Assembly (NCBI GenBank): GCA_913056235.1
Contig: CAJXMW010000005.1
Location: forward strand, 248,001 to 312,000
Source of the DNA: an uncultured Fodinibius sp.
GTDB taxonomy: Bacteria > Bacteroidota > Rhodothermia > Balneolales > Balneolaceae
Direction of reading: 5' to 3'
Length of the DNA stretch: 64,000 nucleotides
Part shown: in pieces, positions 1 through 7,683 of the stretch
How the letters are laid out: each line of letters opens with the position of its first letter
How positions within the stretch are numbered: position 1 is the first letter of the stretch
Made by a program: the position numbers and the translations under genes
The notes under the pieces: generated by a model
Databases searched by the model: none
What the model was told of the DNA's origin: nothing
The model's input: the letters and a program-made list of their open reading frames with translations, nothing else

Positions 1-137
1 TGCGCGACGGCGACCACAAAGGCGACAACAACCTGTACCGGCACGAGTTCGATACCGGCCAGCGTCCCGTCAGCGTGATGGGCGACATTGTGGTTATTGA
101 GAATATCGAATGGAACGAACGCGGAATTTTAAACTAG
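1..137 (+). CDS. C-terminal fragment of an unidentified element protein
   Basis: An open frame enters from the left edge (codons in phase from base 3) and stops at TAG 135-137, giving 45 residues that end NERGILN. The next gene starts 6 bases after this stop, and both run on the + strand, so it is probably the preceding gene of the same operon. The fragment is hydrophilic and shows no recognisable motif. Too little is visible to name it. Confidence 0.55.
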   Translation, partial: RDGDHKGDNNLYRHEFDTGQRPVSVMGDIVVIENIEWNERGILN

Positions 138-143
138 GTGATT

Positions 144-917
144 ATGAAAAAAGCAATTAGCAACCCGGCAGAATTAACTGAAACCGTTATTGACAATCCC
201 GAAAACGGCGGCGGTGCGCGGAAGAATCCGAAAAAAGTGGCCGCAGGCTACAAAGGCTATATTCAGCGACTCAAAAACGAAAACAGTAAACTTAAAAAGA
301 AACTTTCTAATAAAACCAGCAACGAGGATAACAACATGGACGCACGAGAAAACGCAGAAGAAGTGTATGAAACAGGCAAAAATATGGTAACCCAATCCAT
401 ATTAGTGATTGGCGGTACCTTTTTTGCCGGTAAGATCATTGGATTTTTGACCGACCGTTGGGGCGAAGATATGGGCGACAACATGCGTGCCGTGGTAGCC
501 TCTGGCGTGCCTATTGTCAGCGGTGCCGCGCTTGCCACCTATGGCAAGGGATCAACCATTGCCGAAAACGCGGCTACCGGTATGGTGCTTTCGGGCGTCA
601 GTACCGGCGTTGACGAGATGATAAACAAGGTGCTGCCCCAGGGCAATGAGGATCTGGATGATGCCTTCGGCTACAACTACGAAAATGGTCTGGCCGACGC
701 TCAGATGAGCGAAGGCGCGATCATCGTGGAGCCCAGCGGCGATATGTACATGAAAGACGGCACCTATATGGGCAACCTGAAAGACAGTTTACAGAATGGA
801 GCGCAAGAGGACTTGAGCTCCCAATCTTCCGCAAAATCATTGCCTGACCGTGATGGCGGCAGTGAGGTTCAAACAGGTTTCAATAGCTTCGAAAGCGGCG
901 AAAGTTACGAAGTCTAA
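144..917 (+). CDS. Coiled-coil protein with glycine-rich hydrophobic segments, putative virion protein
   Basis: The protein has 257 residues from ATG 144; a GTG at 138 in the same frame is a possible longer start. Residues about 35-60 are rich in Lys/Glu/Asn with a heptad-like pattern. They are followed by a hydrophobic stretch (about 85-105, SILVIGGTFFAGKIIGF) and a second small-residue-rich region (about 118-155). The C-terminal third is acidic and Ser/Gly-rich. I recognise no family. The position directly before the structural-type genes and the membrane-active look suggest a minor virion or membrane protein. This is inference only. Confidence 0.6.
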   Translation: MKKAISNPAELTETVIDNPENGGGARKNPKKVAAGYKGYIQRLKNENSKLKKKLSNKTSNEDNNMDARENAEEVYETGKNMVTQSILVIGGTFFAGKIIGFLTDRWGEDMGDNMRAVVASGVPIVSGAALATYGKGSTIAENAATGMVLSGVSTGVDEMINKVLPQGNEDLDDAFGYNYENGLADAQMSEGAIIVEPSGDMYMKDGTYMGNLKDSLQNGAQEDLSSQSSAKSLPDRDGGSEVQTGFNSFESGESYEV

Positions 918-1000
918 TATACGATTTTTGGATTTGTGGCTGTGGTTTCTGTGCGGCATAGAGGGCTAACAGAAAACACAATACTAAGGACACGAATCCT

Positions 1001-1621
1001 ATGTATAACGTTAAACCACCTTTACCACCAACAGCAGAGCGCGACCGTATTTATCATCGCGTGCTTTTAGACGATTCAGGATCGACATTCAACTTCTTTA
1101 CGGCCAATCCTTCCGGCGGTGAAGCGGTCCAGAATTACGATCAGATGCCCCTTGCCACCAACAAAAACACGGTGTTCTTGGGTATCAAAGTAACGCCAAC
1201 AATTTCAGTCATTTATGATGACGGCACGATCGATCCCGCCAAAGTCGTAAATGCTTTTACCGACGGCGTTATCAAGGGCTTGACCAATCAGCGGAACCGT
1301 ACCGAGTTTCGGTATCCTATTACGGATGTACTGAACCTCAACGGAGTGCAACCCGCAGGTTTCTATGATGGCAACAATACCGAAAATCGAATGGCATTTA
1401 CGATCCCTGCCACCGGTTTCCGGGCGATGGACGATATCTTTTATGTCGAAGACAACGAAGTCTGGGGCATCGACATGGTATTTAATAACGCCAATTTCCC
1501 TGCACAAGGCGATTGGCCGGATACCAAGTTCGGGCTCACAACCGAAATCCCCGTCGCTTATATGACGGATGATGAGCTCCAGAAATATGAAAATCGCTGG
1601 GTTCGAGATCACGGATATTGA
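1001..1621 (+). CDS. Putative structural (capsid-type) protein of the left element
   Basis: A soluble, beta-rich-looking protein of 206 residues without signal peptide or membrane segment. I do not recognise a family. Two contextual points suggest an abundant structural protein. It stands as a single gene with an 83-base leader. It is also followed at once by a strong rho-independent terminator (1646-1685), the only clear one within the left gene run. Together with the 246-residue protein at 1716 it could form a pair of capsid proteins, as in viruses that build capsids from two single jelly-roll proteins. A structure prediction is needed to test this. Confidence 0.6.
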   Translation: MYNVKPPLPPTAERDRIYHRVLLDDSGSTFNFFTANPSGGEAVQNYDQMPLATNKNTVFLGIKVTPTISVIYDDGTIDPAKVVNAFTDGVIKGLTNQRNRTEFRYPITDVLNLNGVQPAGFYDGNNTENRMAFTIPATGFRAMDDIFYVEDNEVWGIDMVFNNANFPAQGDWPDTKFGLTTEIPVAYMTDDELQKYENRWVRDHGY

Positions 1622-1645
1622 TCCCATCCCGACGAGAGCAAACCA

Positions 1646-1685
1646 GAGCCCACGGCCGCCTGGTCGTGGTCGTGGGTTCTTTTTT
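1646..1685 (+). terminator. Rho-independent terminator after the putative structural gene
   Basis: A 9-bp stem, GAGCCCACG (1646-1654) with CGTGGGTTC (1671-1679), includes one G-T pair. A 16-base loop and a run of six T follow. It lies 25 bases after the stop of the gene at 1001-1621 and 31 bases before the next start. It probably uncouples that gene's transcript from the downstream operon. Confidence 0.85.
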
Positions 1686-1715
1686 AATCCCTACTCATAA
1701 ACGACGACGAATATT

Positions 1716-2456
1716 ATGAGAAAACCCAAAGCACCATACTTTAGCCCCTCCGAAAATACCGACATTGCATCGGGCGACACCGAAACATTAGAATTTGGCG
1801 GACGTCATGGACGCGAATTTGCGTTTAACCGCATATTGTTTGGATGCAGCGATCCCTCGAAATTACACTTACTTGAAGCCGAATTGCAGATTGGCAGCCG
1901 TGATGTCATTATCCCCAAGGTGCAACTACTGGCCTTGAACCGGTTGTTTTATGATCGATCACTTGAAGGAGCATTCCAGATCGACAGTAACCGGACGCTG
2001 CAAATTGAGATTACCAACAACCACAACAGTTCGTTAAATGTGGGTGCAAGCCTTAACGGTTACGATGGCAACCAACTGGAAAATAAGAAACAAGAATACC
2101 AGAGCCGCGGACGCACGATTCCCGAACCGGTATTTTTGTATGGCAGCAAAAGTATTCCGGCCAATGCCACGCTTTCAAAAGTGGGTATAGAGCTTCCCAA
2201 ATATGACGTGGTATTTAATCGCATGGCCGTAAGTTCAGGTTCGGACGATAACTTGAAAATGCTGTTGCGCTACGATAATACCGACATCATGCCCGAACGG
2301 TATGTAAAGCAGGTTAACAACGAGTTTCAGTCCATGCCGGTGGTAACGCCGTTCAGCTTGAAAAATCACAAAAACCTGAATGCGCGTGTTACGAATCAGG
2401 ATGGCGGAAATGCTCATGACATAAGCATAATTGTTGAATCGTATAAAGCTGATTAA
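1716..2456 (+). CDS. Putative structural (capsid or spike) protein
   Basis: The protein has 246 residues with no signal peptide or membrane segment. Polar and hydrophobic residues alternate in a beta-strand pattern throughout, for example the stretches around residues 50-70 and 95-120. I recognise no family. It stands just after a strong terminator and 2 bases before the next gene (start 2459), so it begins a tightly packed + strand operon. Size and context suit a capsid, penton or spike protein. It is the best partner candidate for the 206-residue protein at 1001. Confidence 0.6.
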   Translation: MRKPKAPYFSPSENTDIASGDTETLEFGGRHGREFAFNRILFGCSDPSKLHLLEAELQIGSRDVIIPKVQLLALNRLFYDRSLEGAFQIDSNRTLQIEITNNHNSSLNVGASLNGYDGNQLENKKQEYQSRGRTIPEPVFLYGSKSIPANATLSKVGIELPKYDVVFNRMAVSSGSDDNLKMLLRYDNTDIMPERYVKQVNNEFQSMPVVTPFSLKNHKNLNARVTNQDGGNAHDISIIVESYKAD

Positions 2457-2458
2457 TC

Positions 2459-2860
2459 ATGGATTTAGTCCGACAATTCATAAACCAACTGGCGTGCCAG
2501 TTTTTGCCCGACCTGTCTAGAAAGTTAGGTATTGGGTACAAGGTAGAAACCAACATTACGGCCCATAACTTTGAGGTTGAAGACGGCACGGATGGGAAAA
2601 AGACGTTACTGGCCCCCAATGAGAATCGCGTTGATTACAGGGTGTACAATGAAAGTGATAACTCCATCTACATTGCCGAAAGCAGCAACGAGGCAGGCCC
2701 TGAGCATTATACAACGCAATTAGGCGCGAACAGCGAAGAAGATTCAAGCGCCTCTGGTGGGCTGCGTCCCTATACCGGAGAAGTGACGTTTAATCCCAGC
2801 GTGGAAGCGGAAGGCCGCGTGCAAGTAACAGAATATGTATTAGTTGAAGACAGAAGTTAA
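2459..2860 (+). CDS. Small structural-type protein with N-terminal amphipathic helix
   Basis: The protein has 133 residues. A short N-terminal helix-like segment (MDLVRQFINQLACQFLPDL) is followed by a beta-rich domain. It starts 2 bases after the previous stop and ends 2 bases before the next start, so translation is probably coupled. The same layout, about 20 helical residues then a compact beta domain, recurs in the proteins at 3992 and 5180. I do not recognise a family; a virion accessory or vertex role is inferred. Confidence 0.6.
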   Translation: MDLVRQFINQLACQFLPDLSRKLGIGYKVETNITAHNFEVEDGTDGKKTLLAPNENRVDYRVYNESDNSIYIAESSNEAGPEHYTTQLGANSEEDSSASGGLRPYTGEVTFNPSVEAEGRVQVTEYVLVEDRS

Positions 2861-2862
2861 TT

Positions 2863-3969
2863 ATGGCACAGTTTCCAAACGAGACAAGGCAGAAAGCCAA
2901 CACCGATCCACAGCTATTAGTAAAGCAGTGGAGAAATCTGAATCAGGAAAAGTATATAAAGTCTGAACTTGGGCTACAGGCCGATGGCATTTTGCAGGCC
3001 ATATTCAACAGCCAGTACAACGGTATTCCGGCTAAAGTTTTTAAAAATGAGATCCCATTTGGACTAGAGCCCGACACGGCGGTCGAAAGTTGGCGCGGAC
3101 TTGAGCTTATTGGCGGCATGATTGCCGATGTCATCAACTATAATTATCTGATTGCCTTCCCATTCAGCATGTGGAAGCCCAACGATCAGGCGATATATGC
3201 CTCTGACCGCATAGACAGCGGCAATGTACTTGGCGTTGATTTTACGGATGTATCGATGCCGTTAAGTTTTATGCCCGATGCGTATTTTGCCAACTGCAAG
3301 TTCGACAAGTCGAACCTTAACCGGTCGGTCGTTGTAGGGGCTTTATTCGAAGATATCACCGTATTTGACAGCAACTTAAAAGAATTGAGTGGTCTGGATA
3401 GCACCAATCAAGACCCGGTATATTTTGGGAATTCCTGGTTCCGTGACAGTATTCTTACCGGCTCTCGAATGAATATGCTTATTGAAACATGCACATTTGA
3501 GGGGTGTCGTTTCGATCACATGGTTGGGTATAATGACGCAGGAGCGTTATTGGTTATCAAAGACGGATCGACTGTAGATGATTGTCACTTTGTAAGCGCT
3601 GAAATTAGCCCAAGATGTAACCTGGATAAAGGCGGTTATCAAATCATCAACAGTTATTTCAACAAAGCCATTATTGAGAATGCTGTGAAGCCGCCGCAGA
3701 TGGCGAATATTATTAACTGTGAGTTTGATAATGCTGTTATAACCGATGCAACGATTTACGGCGATTTTACCGACAACAGCATGCGAAATGTGGAGTTCAA
3801 GAACAGCATAAACTTTGCTACGGATACGGCTTTTCCCGATCTGCCGGATATCGCAGGGACCAACTTTGAAGGCTCCAATATTGATGATTTCTACACGCAG
3901 CAAGAGCTGAAAAACGCAGTAGGAAATTGGAACTCCAACACGATCTGGGTAGATGGCACCCCCTTTTAA
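2863..3969 (+). CDS. Beta-helix / pentapeptide-like structural protein
   Basis: The protein has 368 residues. From about residue 120 to 330 there are repeated short units with a hydrophobic or aromatic centre, of the type A(N/D)(C/L)xF, for example ANCKFDKSNL, GALFEDITVF, ETCTFEGCRF, DDCHF and INCEFDNAVI. This is typical of pentapeptide-repeat or right-handed beta-helix folds. The C-terminus (about 335-368) is different and ends in a small polar segment. Such folds are common in phage spikes and fibres. No enzymatic motif is visible. It lies within the structural operon upstream of the DGR target. Confidence 0.65.
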   Translation: MAQFPNETRQKANTDPQLLVKQWRNLNQEKYIKSELGLQADGILQAIFNSQYNGIPAKVFKNEIPFGLEPDTAVESWRGLELIGGMIADVINYNYLIAFPFSMWKPNDQAIYASDRIDSGNVLGVDFTDVSMPLSFMPDAYFANCKFDKSNLNRSVVVGALFEDITVFDSNLKELSGLDSTNQDPVYFGNSWFRDSILTGSRMNMLIETCTFEGCRFDHMVGYNDAGALLVIKDGSTVDDCHFVSAEISPRCNLDKGGYQIINSYFNKAIIENAVKPPQMANIINCEFDNAVITDATIYGDFTDNSMRNVEFKNSINFATDTAFPDLPDIAGTNFEGSNIDDFYTQQELKNAVGNWNSNTIWVDGTPF

Positions 3970-3991
3970 TCGAAGAAACTAGCAGAACACT

Positions 3992-4420
3992 ATGAGTCAA
4001 TTTTTAAAACGCATACGCGACGTTGTAAATCACTGGTATTCGGATATCCCGGATATTAAAACTGCTGTGGATAGCATTAATAATGGCAGTATTCGTGAAA
4101 CAAAAGATTTGACCATTGCCGACGGCAACAAAATATCAAACGGAGCAATCGACTGCGAAAAGAAGCAACTTATTGCCGTCAAGTTTCCGGCTGCGTTCGA
4201 CGGTGCGGAGCTTCAATTTTTAGGCAGTGCGGATAATAACACTTTTGAGCCCATATATGCGCCTTCGGGCAATCGGTATTTTGTGAGCGTACAAACCGAA
4301 GCGTGGATGTATCTGGATGAGCCGATGGCAACGTTGCCGTTCCGGTATGTGAAAGTAAAAAGCAGTGTTTCTGAGACGGCACAGCGATCGTTAACCGCAA
4401 TCATAAGACACGTAAGCTAA
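3992..4420 (+). CDS. Small structural-type protein, amphipathic helix plus beta domain
   Basis: The protein has 142 residues. The first 25 or so form an amphipathic helix-like segment (MSQFLKRIRDVVNHWYSDI). The rest alternates in a strand-like way, including LIAVKFPAAF and RYFVSVQ. The stop TAA overlaps the ATG of the next small gene (TAATG), so translation is probably coupled. I recognise no family. The second half reads like a beta-sandwich accessory domain of a virion protein. Confidence 0.6.
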   Translation: MSQFLKRIRDVVNHWYSDIPDIKTAVDSINNGSIRETKDLTIADGNKISNGAIDCEKKQLIAVKFPAAFDGAELQFLGSADNNTFEPIYAPSGNRYFVSVQTEAWMYLDEPMATLPFRYVKVKSSVSETAQRSLTAIIRHVS

Positions 4421-4560
4421 TGGGTGCTGCAAATGTACTACGGCTGCGAAAATTTAAAGTTGGCAGAAGCCGAGTGGGCGGTTCGTATAACATAAACCGC
4501 ATTCAGCCCACAGAAGGCGTGGAGTACTCAAAAATTGGAATAAATTTTAGAATACAATGA
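4420..4560 (+). CDS. 46-residue basic protein, overlapping both neighbours
   Basis: ATG 4420 shares its A with the upstream stop (TAATG). The stop TGA 4558-4560 overlaps the downstream ATG 4557 (ATGA). This double stop/start overlap and the exact fill of an otherwise unexplained 136-base gap are the evidence that it is a gene. The product is small and basic in its first half (RLRKFKVGRSRVGGS) and ends KIGINFRIQ. It has no membrane segment and no recognised family. A structural or DNA-binding minor protein is possible. Confidence 0.65.
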   Translation: MGAANVLRLRKFKVGRSRVGGSYNINRIQPTEGVEYSKIGINFRIQ

Positions 4561-5177
4561 GCAAGAAAGACAAAAATATACTAAAGGAATATTTTGATCC
4601 CGGCGACGTCCCTACATCGCAGCAATTTGCGAATCTTATCGATTCATTTGTCCATGTGGATTCATATACCGCAGGGCTACTGTCGTACCCCGATAAAGCG
4701 ACCATGGATGCCGATGGCAGCCAGCCCGACGGGACGCCTGCTCTTGTCACAAATGACCCGGATATAACAAAGAACGGCTTTTATCGCTGGGATGACGGTG
4801 GTGCCACATGGGTAAAAGCAGATTTGACGACACAAACACTGGACCCCCAAGATGGCAGTACATGGTTGACCGGCAAGGCCGTTGCCGATTGGCGTCCGGC
4901 ACGACTCATTAAGCAGTGGGCGTCTAATATTGTATCAACCGGCGTTGGGCTTTCGAATATCACCTACAGCAATAATGAGAATCTAAAAACGGCAGATATT
5001 ACCTGGCCTGACGGAAAGCAAGGCACGGTTAGCGACTTGCAGGAAAATGCCGACGGTGACTTAACGTCTATTCGGTTCAACTATGATGCAGGGAACGGTA
5101 AATATGTGACGATCACACGGTCATATGATGCTAACAGGAATATTACCGACACAAATATTAACGCAACAGGATTTTAA
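4557..5177 (+). CDS. Phage structural protein with LKEYFDPGDVPT N-terminal motif
   Basis: The protein has 206 residues. The N-terminal segment NILKEYFDPGDVPTSQQF, followed by ANLIDSF, resembles an attachment motif I know from structural or tail-type proteins of Bacteroidota phages (of the form LKxYFxxGDxPTxxQFxxLIDS). The rest is polar and beta-rich. It starts inside the stop of the 46-residue gene and ends 2 bases before the next start. I would call it a virion-attached fibre or spike adaptor. The motif match is from memory and has not been computed. Confidence 0.65.
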   Translation: MSKKDKNILKEYFDPGDVPTSQQFANLIDSFVHVDSYTAGLLSYPDKATMDADGSQPDGTPALVTNDPDITKNGFYRWDDGGATWVKADLTTQTLDPQDGSTWLTGKAVADWRPARLIKQWASNIVSTGVGLSNITYSNNENLKTADITWPDGKQGTVSDLQENADGDLTSIRFNYDAGNGKYVTITRSYDANRNITDTNINATGF

Positions 5178-5179
5178 TT

Positions 5180-5539
5180 ATGGGAGCATTGACCAACACG
5201 AAGAAGTTTTTAGAGCAGATTAAGTCATGGGTAGAGAAGGAATTTAAAGATGCGGCCTATACCAGTAGCGTAACAACCGGCCAAAAGACGGTAACCGCCA
5301 CCCCTGCTGCACTCTTTGCAGGAGGGAGCGAAATGAGCGGCCGCGTTCGCATGCTTGTGCGCAACGATAGTACCGACATTCGCATGCGATACGGCACCGC
5401 TCAAAGTAACCTGCAAGAAAATGGCTATCCCATCGAGCCCGGCGAAGAAAAAGAATTTGTTTTCGACGCCGATACTAGCCAAACGATTTACGGCGTAAGC
5501 GAAGGCGGCGAAGTGCCGGTCTTCATCGAAGAAAAATAA
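5180..5539 (+). CDS. Small structural-type protein, amphipathic helix plus beta domain
   Basis: The protein has 119 residues. An N-terminal helix-like segment (TKKFLEQIKSWVEKEF) is followed by a compact beta-rich domain with RVRMLVRNDSTDIRMRYG. It ends acidic (VPVFIEEK). It shares its layout with the proteins at 2459 and 3992. It lies 2 bases after the previous stop. The 61 bases after it hold short repeats of the type CTGACNGCTGACN. No family is recognised; a virion accessory role is inferred from context. Confidence 0.6.
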   Translation: MGALTNTKKFLEQIKSWVEKEFKDAAYTSSVTTGQKTVTATPAALFAGGSEMSGRVRMLVRNDSTDIRMRYGTAQSNLQENGYPIEPGEEKEFVFDADTSQTIYGVSEGGEVPVFIEEK

Positions 5540-5600
5540 ACCTGACGGCTGACCGCTGACAACTGACAGCTAAATTACGCAATACGAAATACTCAATACT

Positions 5601-5816
5601 ATGAAATCCACAATTACACAGATCGAAGAAGGCAAGCAGAAAGTAGAAATCGACTTTAGCGACGAAAACGTTGACGTGCAGGCCGAAACTACGGTTATAG
5701 GCGATGAGGCCGATGCGCAGCGCTATCTACCAGTGTTCGAGAAAGACATTCGCCGACAAAACCGGCACAAGTTCCCCGAACCAAAGATGCCTGACCCTGA
5801 CGGGCAAATGGTATAA
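5601..5816 (+). CDS. Small acidic protein upstream of the DGR target
   Basis: The protein has 71 residues and is hydrophilic, with an acidic middle (EIDFSDENVDVQAE) and a charged, proline-rich C-terminus. It lies 39 bases upstream of the DGR target gene on the same strand. It could be a chaperone or adaptor for the target, since small genes often precede DGR targets, but nothing in the sequence shows this directly. No family is recognised. Confidence 0.5.
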   Translation: MKSTITQIEEGKQKVEIDFSDENVDVQAETTVIGDEADAQRYLPVFEKDIRRQNRHKFPEPKMPDPDGQMV

Positions 5817-5855
5817 TCCATAAAAAGAAATTTGTAACCTGAAAACTGTACTACT

Positions 5856-7022
5856 ATGAGACTTATTGAAAAAGACAAAGACATTCGCGGCATTGAGCTG
5901 GCACTAACCCGCCGCGCCCACGAAGTAGCTGACTTTGGCATCACTGACGCCACCGAACGCCGCAACTGGCGCGAACGCATCGAAGAAGCCAGCGACGGCC
6001 GCAACACGGTAAAATACAACAAAGAAAATATGCCCGGCATCTATGTGCGAATGCCTAGCAAGCGACAATCGGCACTGGACAGCCAGTTTCCCGACCAAAT
6101 TCACCCGGCTTTTATCGTCAACAGTAACATTTACGACGAGTTCTTACCGGCGAAATACCAAGGCTACCGCGTGGATAAAAACGGCACCAAATATGCGCTT
6201 TCGCTGCGTGGTGTAAACCCCACGGTGAACATTGACTTTGACGAATCGGTTGCCGCCTGCGAAAATAACGCCGCAAATGGATTTCACCTTATCAGCAATG
6301 CCGAATGGAGCTTCATAGCCCTGTACAGCATGATGCAAGGCTTTGAGGCGCGTGGCAACACGAACTACGGTAAAAGCCACGAACGCGGTGACGAAACAGG
6401 ACGTCCCGCATCACAAGATACCGGCAGCGGCGACATTGACCGCACCAAGACCGGCAGCGGCCCGCGAGCATGGAGTCACGACGGCTCGCCTTATGGTATT
6501 TTCGATATGGTTGGCAACGTCCGCGAATGGTGCGGCGGCTTCCGGCTTGACGGCGGCGAAATACAAGTCATTGCCGACAACGACACCGCCGACGGCCAAA
6601 CCGATCAATCAGTGAATGGACCGTGGAAAGCGATATTGCAAGATGGTAGCCTGGTAGCGCCCGGCACGGCCGATACGTTAAAATATGACGCCACAGCGGC
6701 CGACGGCGGCAACGCGCAACTTGATATTAAGATTGATAACCAGCTTGCCGGTGGCGATAATACCAATAATTATTTTGATAGCACAGAAGTTGATGGGGCT
6801 GTGACGGTGCCCGATCTAGCAAAATTGTTGTGTATCTACCCTACCAGCAAGGCGTTTAGTAATGGTCGGATATATACTAGAAACTATGATGAGCGGTTGT
6901 GTTACCGTGGCGGCCGCTGGGGCTACGGCTCCGCTGCGGGCTTGTTGTACTCCCACTTGTCTAACGGCCGTGGCTATTCGCGCTCGGGTATCGGTTTCCG
7001 TCCTGCTTATGTCAATCTGTAA
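5856..7022 (+). CDS. DGR target protein with C-type-lectin / formylglycine-enzyme-like domain
   Basis: The protein has 388 residues. Residues about 60-388 carry the CLec-type fold used by many DGR targets (FGE-sulfatase/SUMF1-like). Seen are GFHLISNAEWSF (about 145-156), a TGSGPRAWSHDGSPYGIFD stretch (about 200-218), GNVREWCGG (about 222-230) and the C-terminal RGGRWG...GFRPA block. The last 39 or so codons are the variable repeat (6894-7008). It is probably a receptor-binding or surface-display protein whose ligand-binding face is diversified. The N-terminal 55 residues are charged and may form the attachment region. It is followed by avd, TR and the RT gene. Confidence in the DGR-target role is high; the ligand is unknown. 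Confidence 0.93.
   Translation: MRLIEKDKDIRGIELALTRRAHEVADFGITDATERRNWRERIEEASDGRNTVKYNKENMPGIYVRMPSKRQSALDSQFPDQIHPAFIVNSNIYDEFLPAKYQGYRVDKNGTKYALSLRGVNPTVNIDFDESVAACENNAANGFHLISNAEWSFIALYSMMQGFEARGNTNYGKSHERGDETGRPASQDTGSGDIDRTKTGSGPRAWSHDGSPYGIFDMVGNVREWCGGFRLDGGEIQVIADNDTADGQTDQSVNGPWKAILQDGSLVAPGTADTLKYDATAADGGNAQLDIKIDNQLAGGDNTNNYFDSTEVDGAVTVPDLAKLLCIYPTSKAFSNGRIYTRNYDERLCYRGGRWGYGSAAGLLYSHLSNGRGYSRSGIGFRPAYVNL
6894..7008 (+). repeat. DGR variable repeat (VR)
   Basis: These 115 bases at the 3' end of the target gene align without gaps to TR 7411-7525 (offset 517). I count 18 mismatches, and every one lies at an adenine of TR (A to T, C or G). All 89 non-adenine positions are identical. 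The last 19 bases (ATCGGTTTCCGTCCTGCTT) are identical in both, as expected for the initiation-of-homing end. Homology stops 11 bases before the stop codon. Confidence 0.97.
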
Positions 7023-7045
7023 TCTGAAAATTTTGGGAATCTGTT

Positions 7046-7384
7046 TTGTCTGAAAAATTGAAAATATATCAAAAGGCCTACGATATGGTACTGTTTTCGT
7101 ACCCGTGGCTAAAGAATTTTCCCAAGGCTGAGCGACATACCTTGGTGGCGTCGATCAAGAAAAGCATGTATCGCGTGCTGGAACTGATAACGAAGGCACA
7201 AAAGGCACGAAATAAGGAACGGTACCTGTACGGCCTTGATACCGAATTAGAGATTCTAAGCTCTAAGGTTCGGCTGGGTGCCGAATTGCAGTTTCTGCCT
7301 ATTAAAAAATACGGCAAATGGTCGGACCGGCTCGAAGAACTTGGAAAAATGCTAGGCGGCTGGATAAAGCAATGCACAAACTAA
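7046..7384 (+). CDS. avd: Avd, DGR accessory variability protein
   Basis: The protein has 112 residues. It opens KLKIYQKAYDM and continues with a YPWLKNFPKAERHTL block, then helical segments rich in Lys/Arg/Leu. This is the pattern of the small basic four-helix-bundle Avd proteins that bind DGR reverse transcriptase and template RNA. The start is TTG 7046; the first ATG (7085) would remove the conserved N-terminal helix, so TTG is preferred. It lies 23 bases after the target stop and 26 bases before TR, the classic target-avd-TR-RT order. Confidence 0.88.
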   Translation: MSEKLKIYQKAYDMVLFSYPWLKNFPKAERHTLVASIKKSMYRVLELITKAQKARNKERYLYGLDTELEILSSKVRLGAELQFLPIKKYGKWSDRLEELGKMLGGWIKQCTN

Positions 7385-7410
7385 TTACAACCATAGGGAA
7401 CAGTTTGTTA

Positions 7411-7525
7411 CGGATGTGTAACCGTGGCGGCAACTGGAACAACGGCTCAAATGCGGGCTTGTTGTACTCCAACTTGAATAACGGCCGTGGCAATTCGAAC
7501 TCGAATATCGGTTTCCGTCCTGCTT
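7411..7525 (+). repeat. DGR template repeat (TR)
   Basis: This 115-base non-coding template lies between avd and the reverse transcriptase. Read in the VR frame it contains 11 AAC/AAT codons among 26 adenines; 10 of the 11 are altered in VR. AAY codons can mutate at both adenines without creating a stop codon. Eighteen of the 26 adenines differ in VR and no other base does. The template is transcribed on the + strand in the same direction as the RT. Confidence 0.97.
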
Positions 7526-7683
7526 TTCACACCGCCAGAAGGTTGTTGGTTACGGCCAGCAATCCAGTGCATAGTAATAAGGAAACTGTTTCCACTCTGC
7601 GAGAGCAGCGAAAAACACAACCAGCCGGGGAGGTTTGTCATCACCCACATGGCATATCAAGCCCGGCACTTTTTTTAATAATC
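7526..7683 (+). ncRNA. TR-RT spacer, probable structured part of the DGR RNA
   Basis: These 158 bases between TR and the RT start have no convincing gene of their own; one frame is open only because it is in phase with the RT. They contain small inverted repeats: GGAAAC-T-GTTTCC at 7581-7593 and CTGC-GAGA-GCAG at 7597-7608. A T-run (7671-7677) lies just before the RT start. In the Bordetella phage DGR a downstream spacer of similar size primes and templates cDNA synthesis with RT and Avd. Assigning that role here is inference from position and length. Confidence 0.55.

Noticed and set aside
7318-7683. Upstream extension of the reverse transcriptase reading frame
   Set aside because: The frame is open by chance through the end of avd, TR and spacer; the conserved RT N-terminus begins at ATG 7684.
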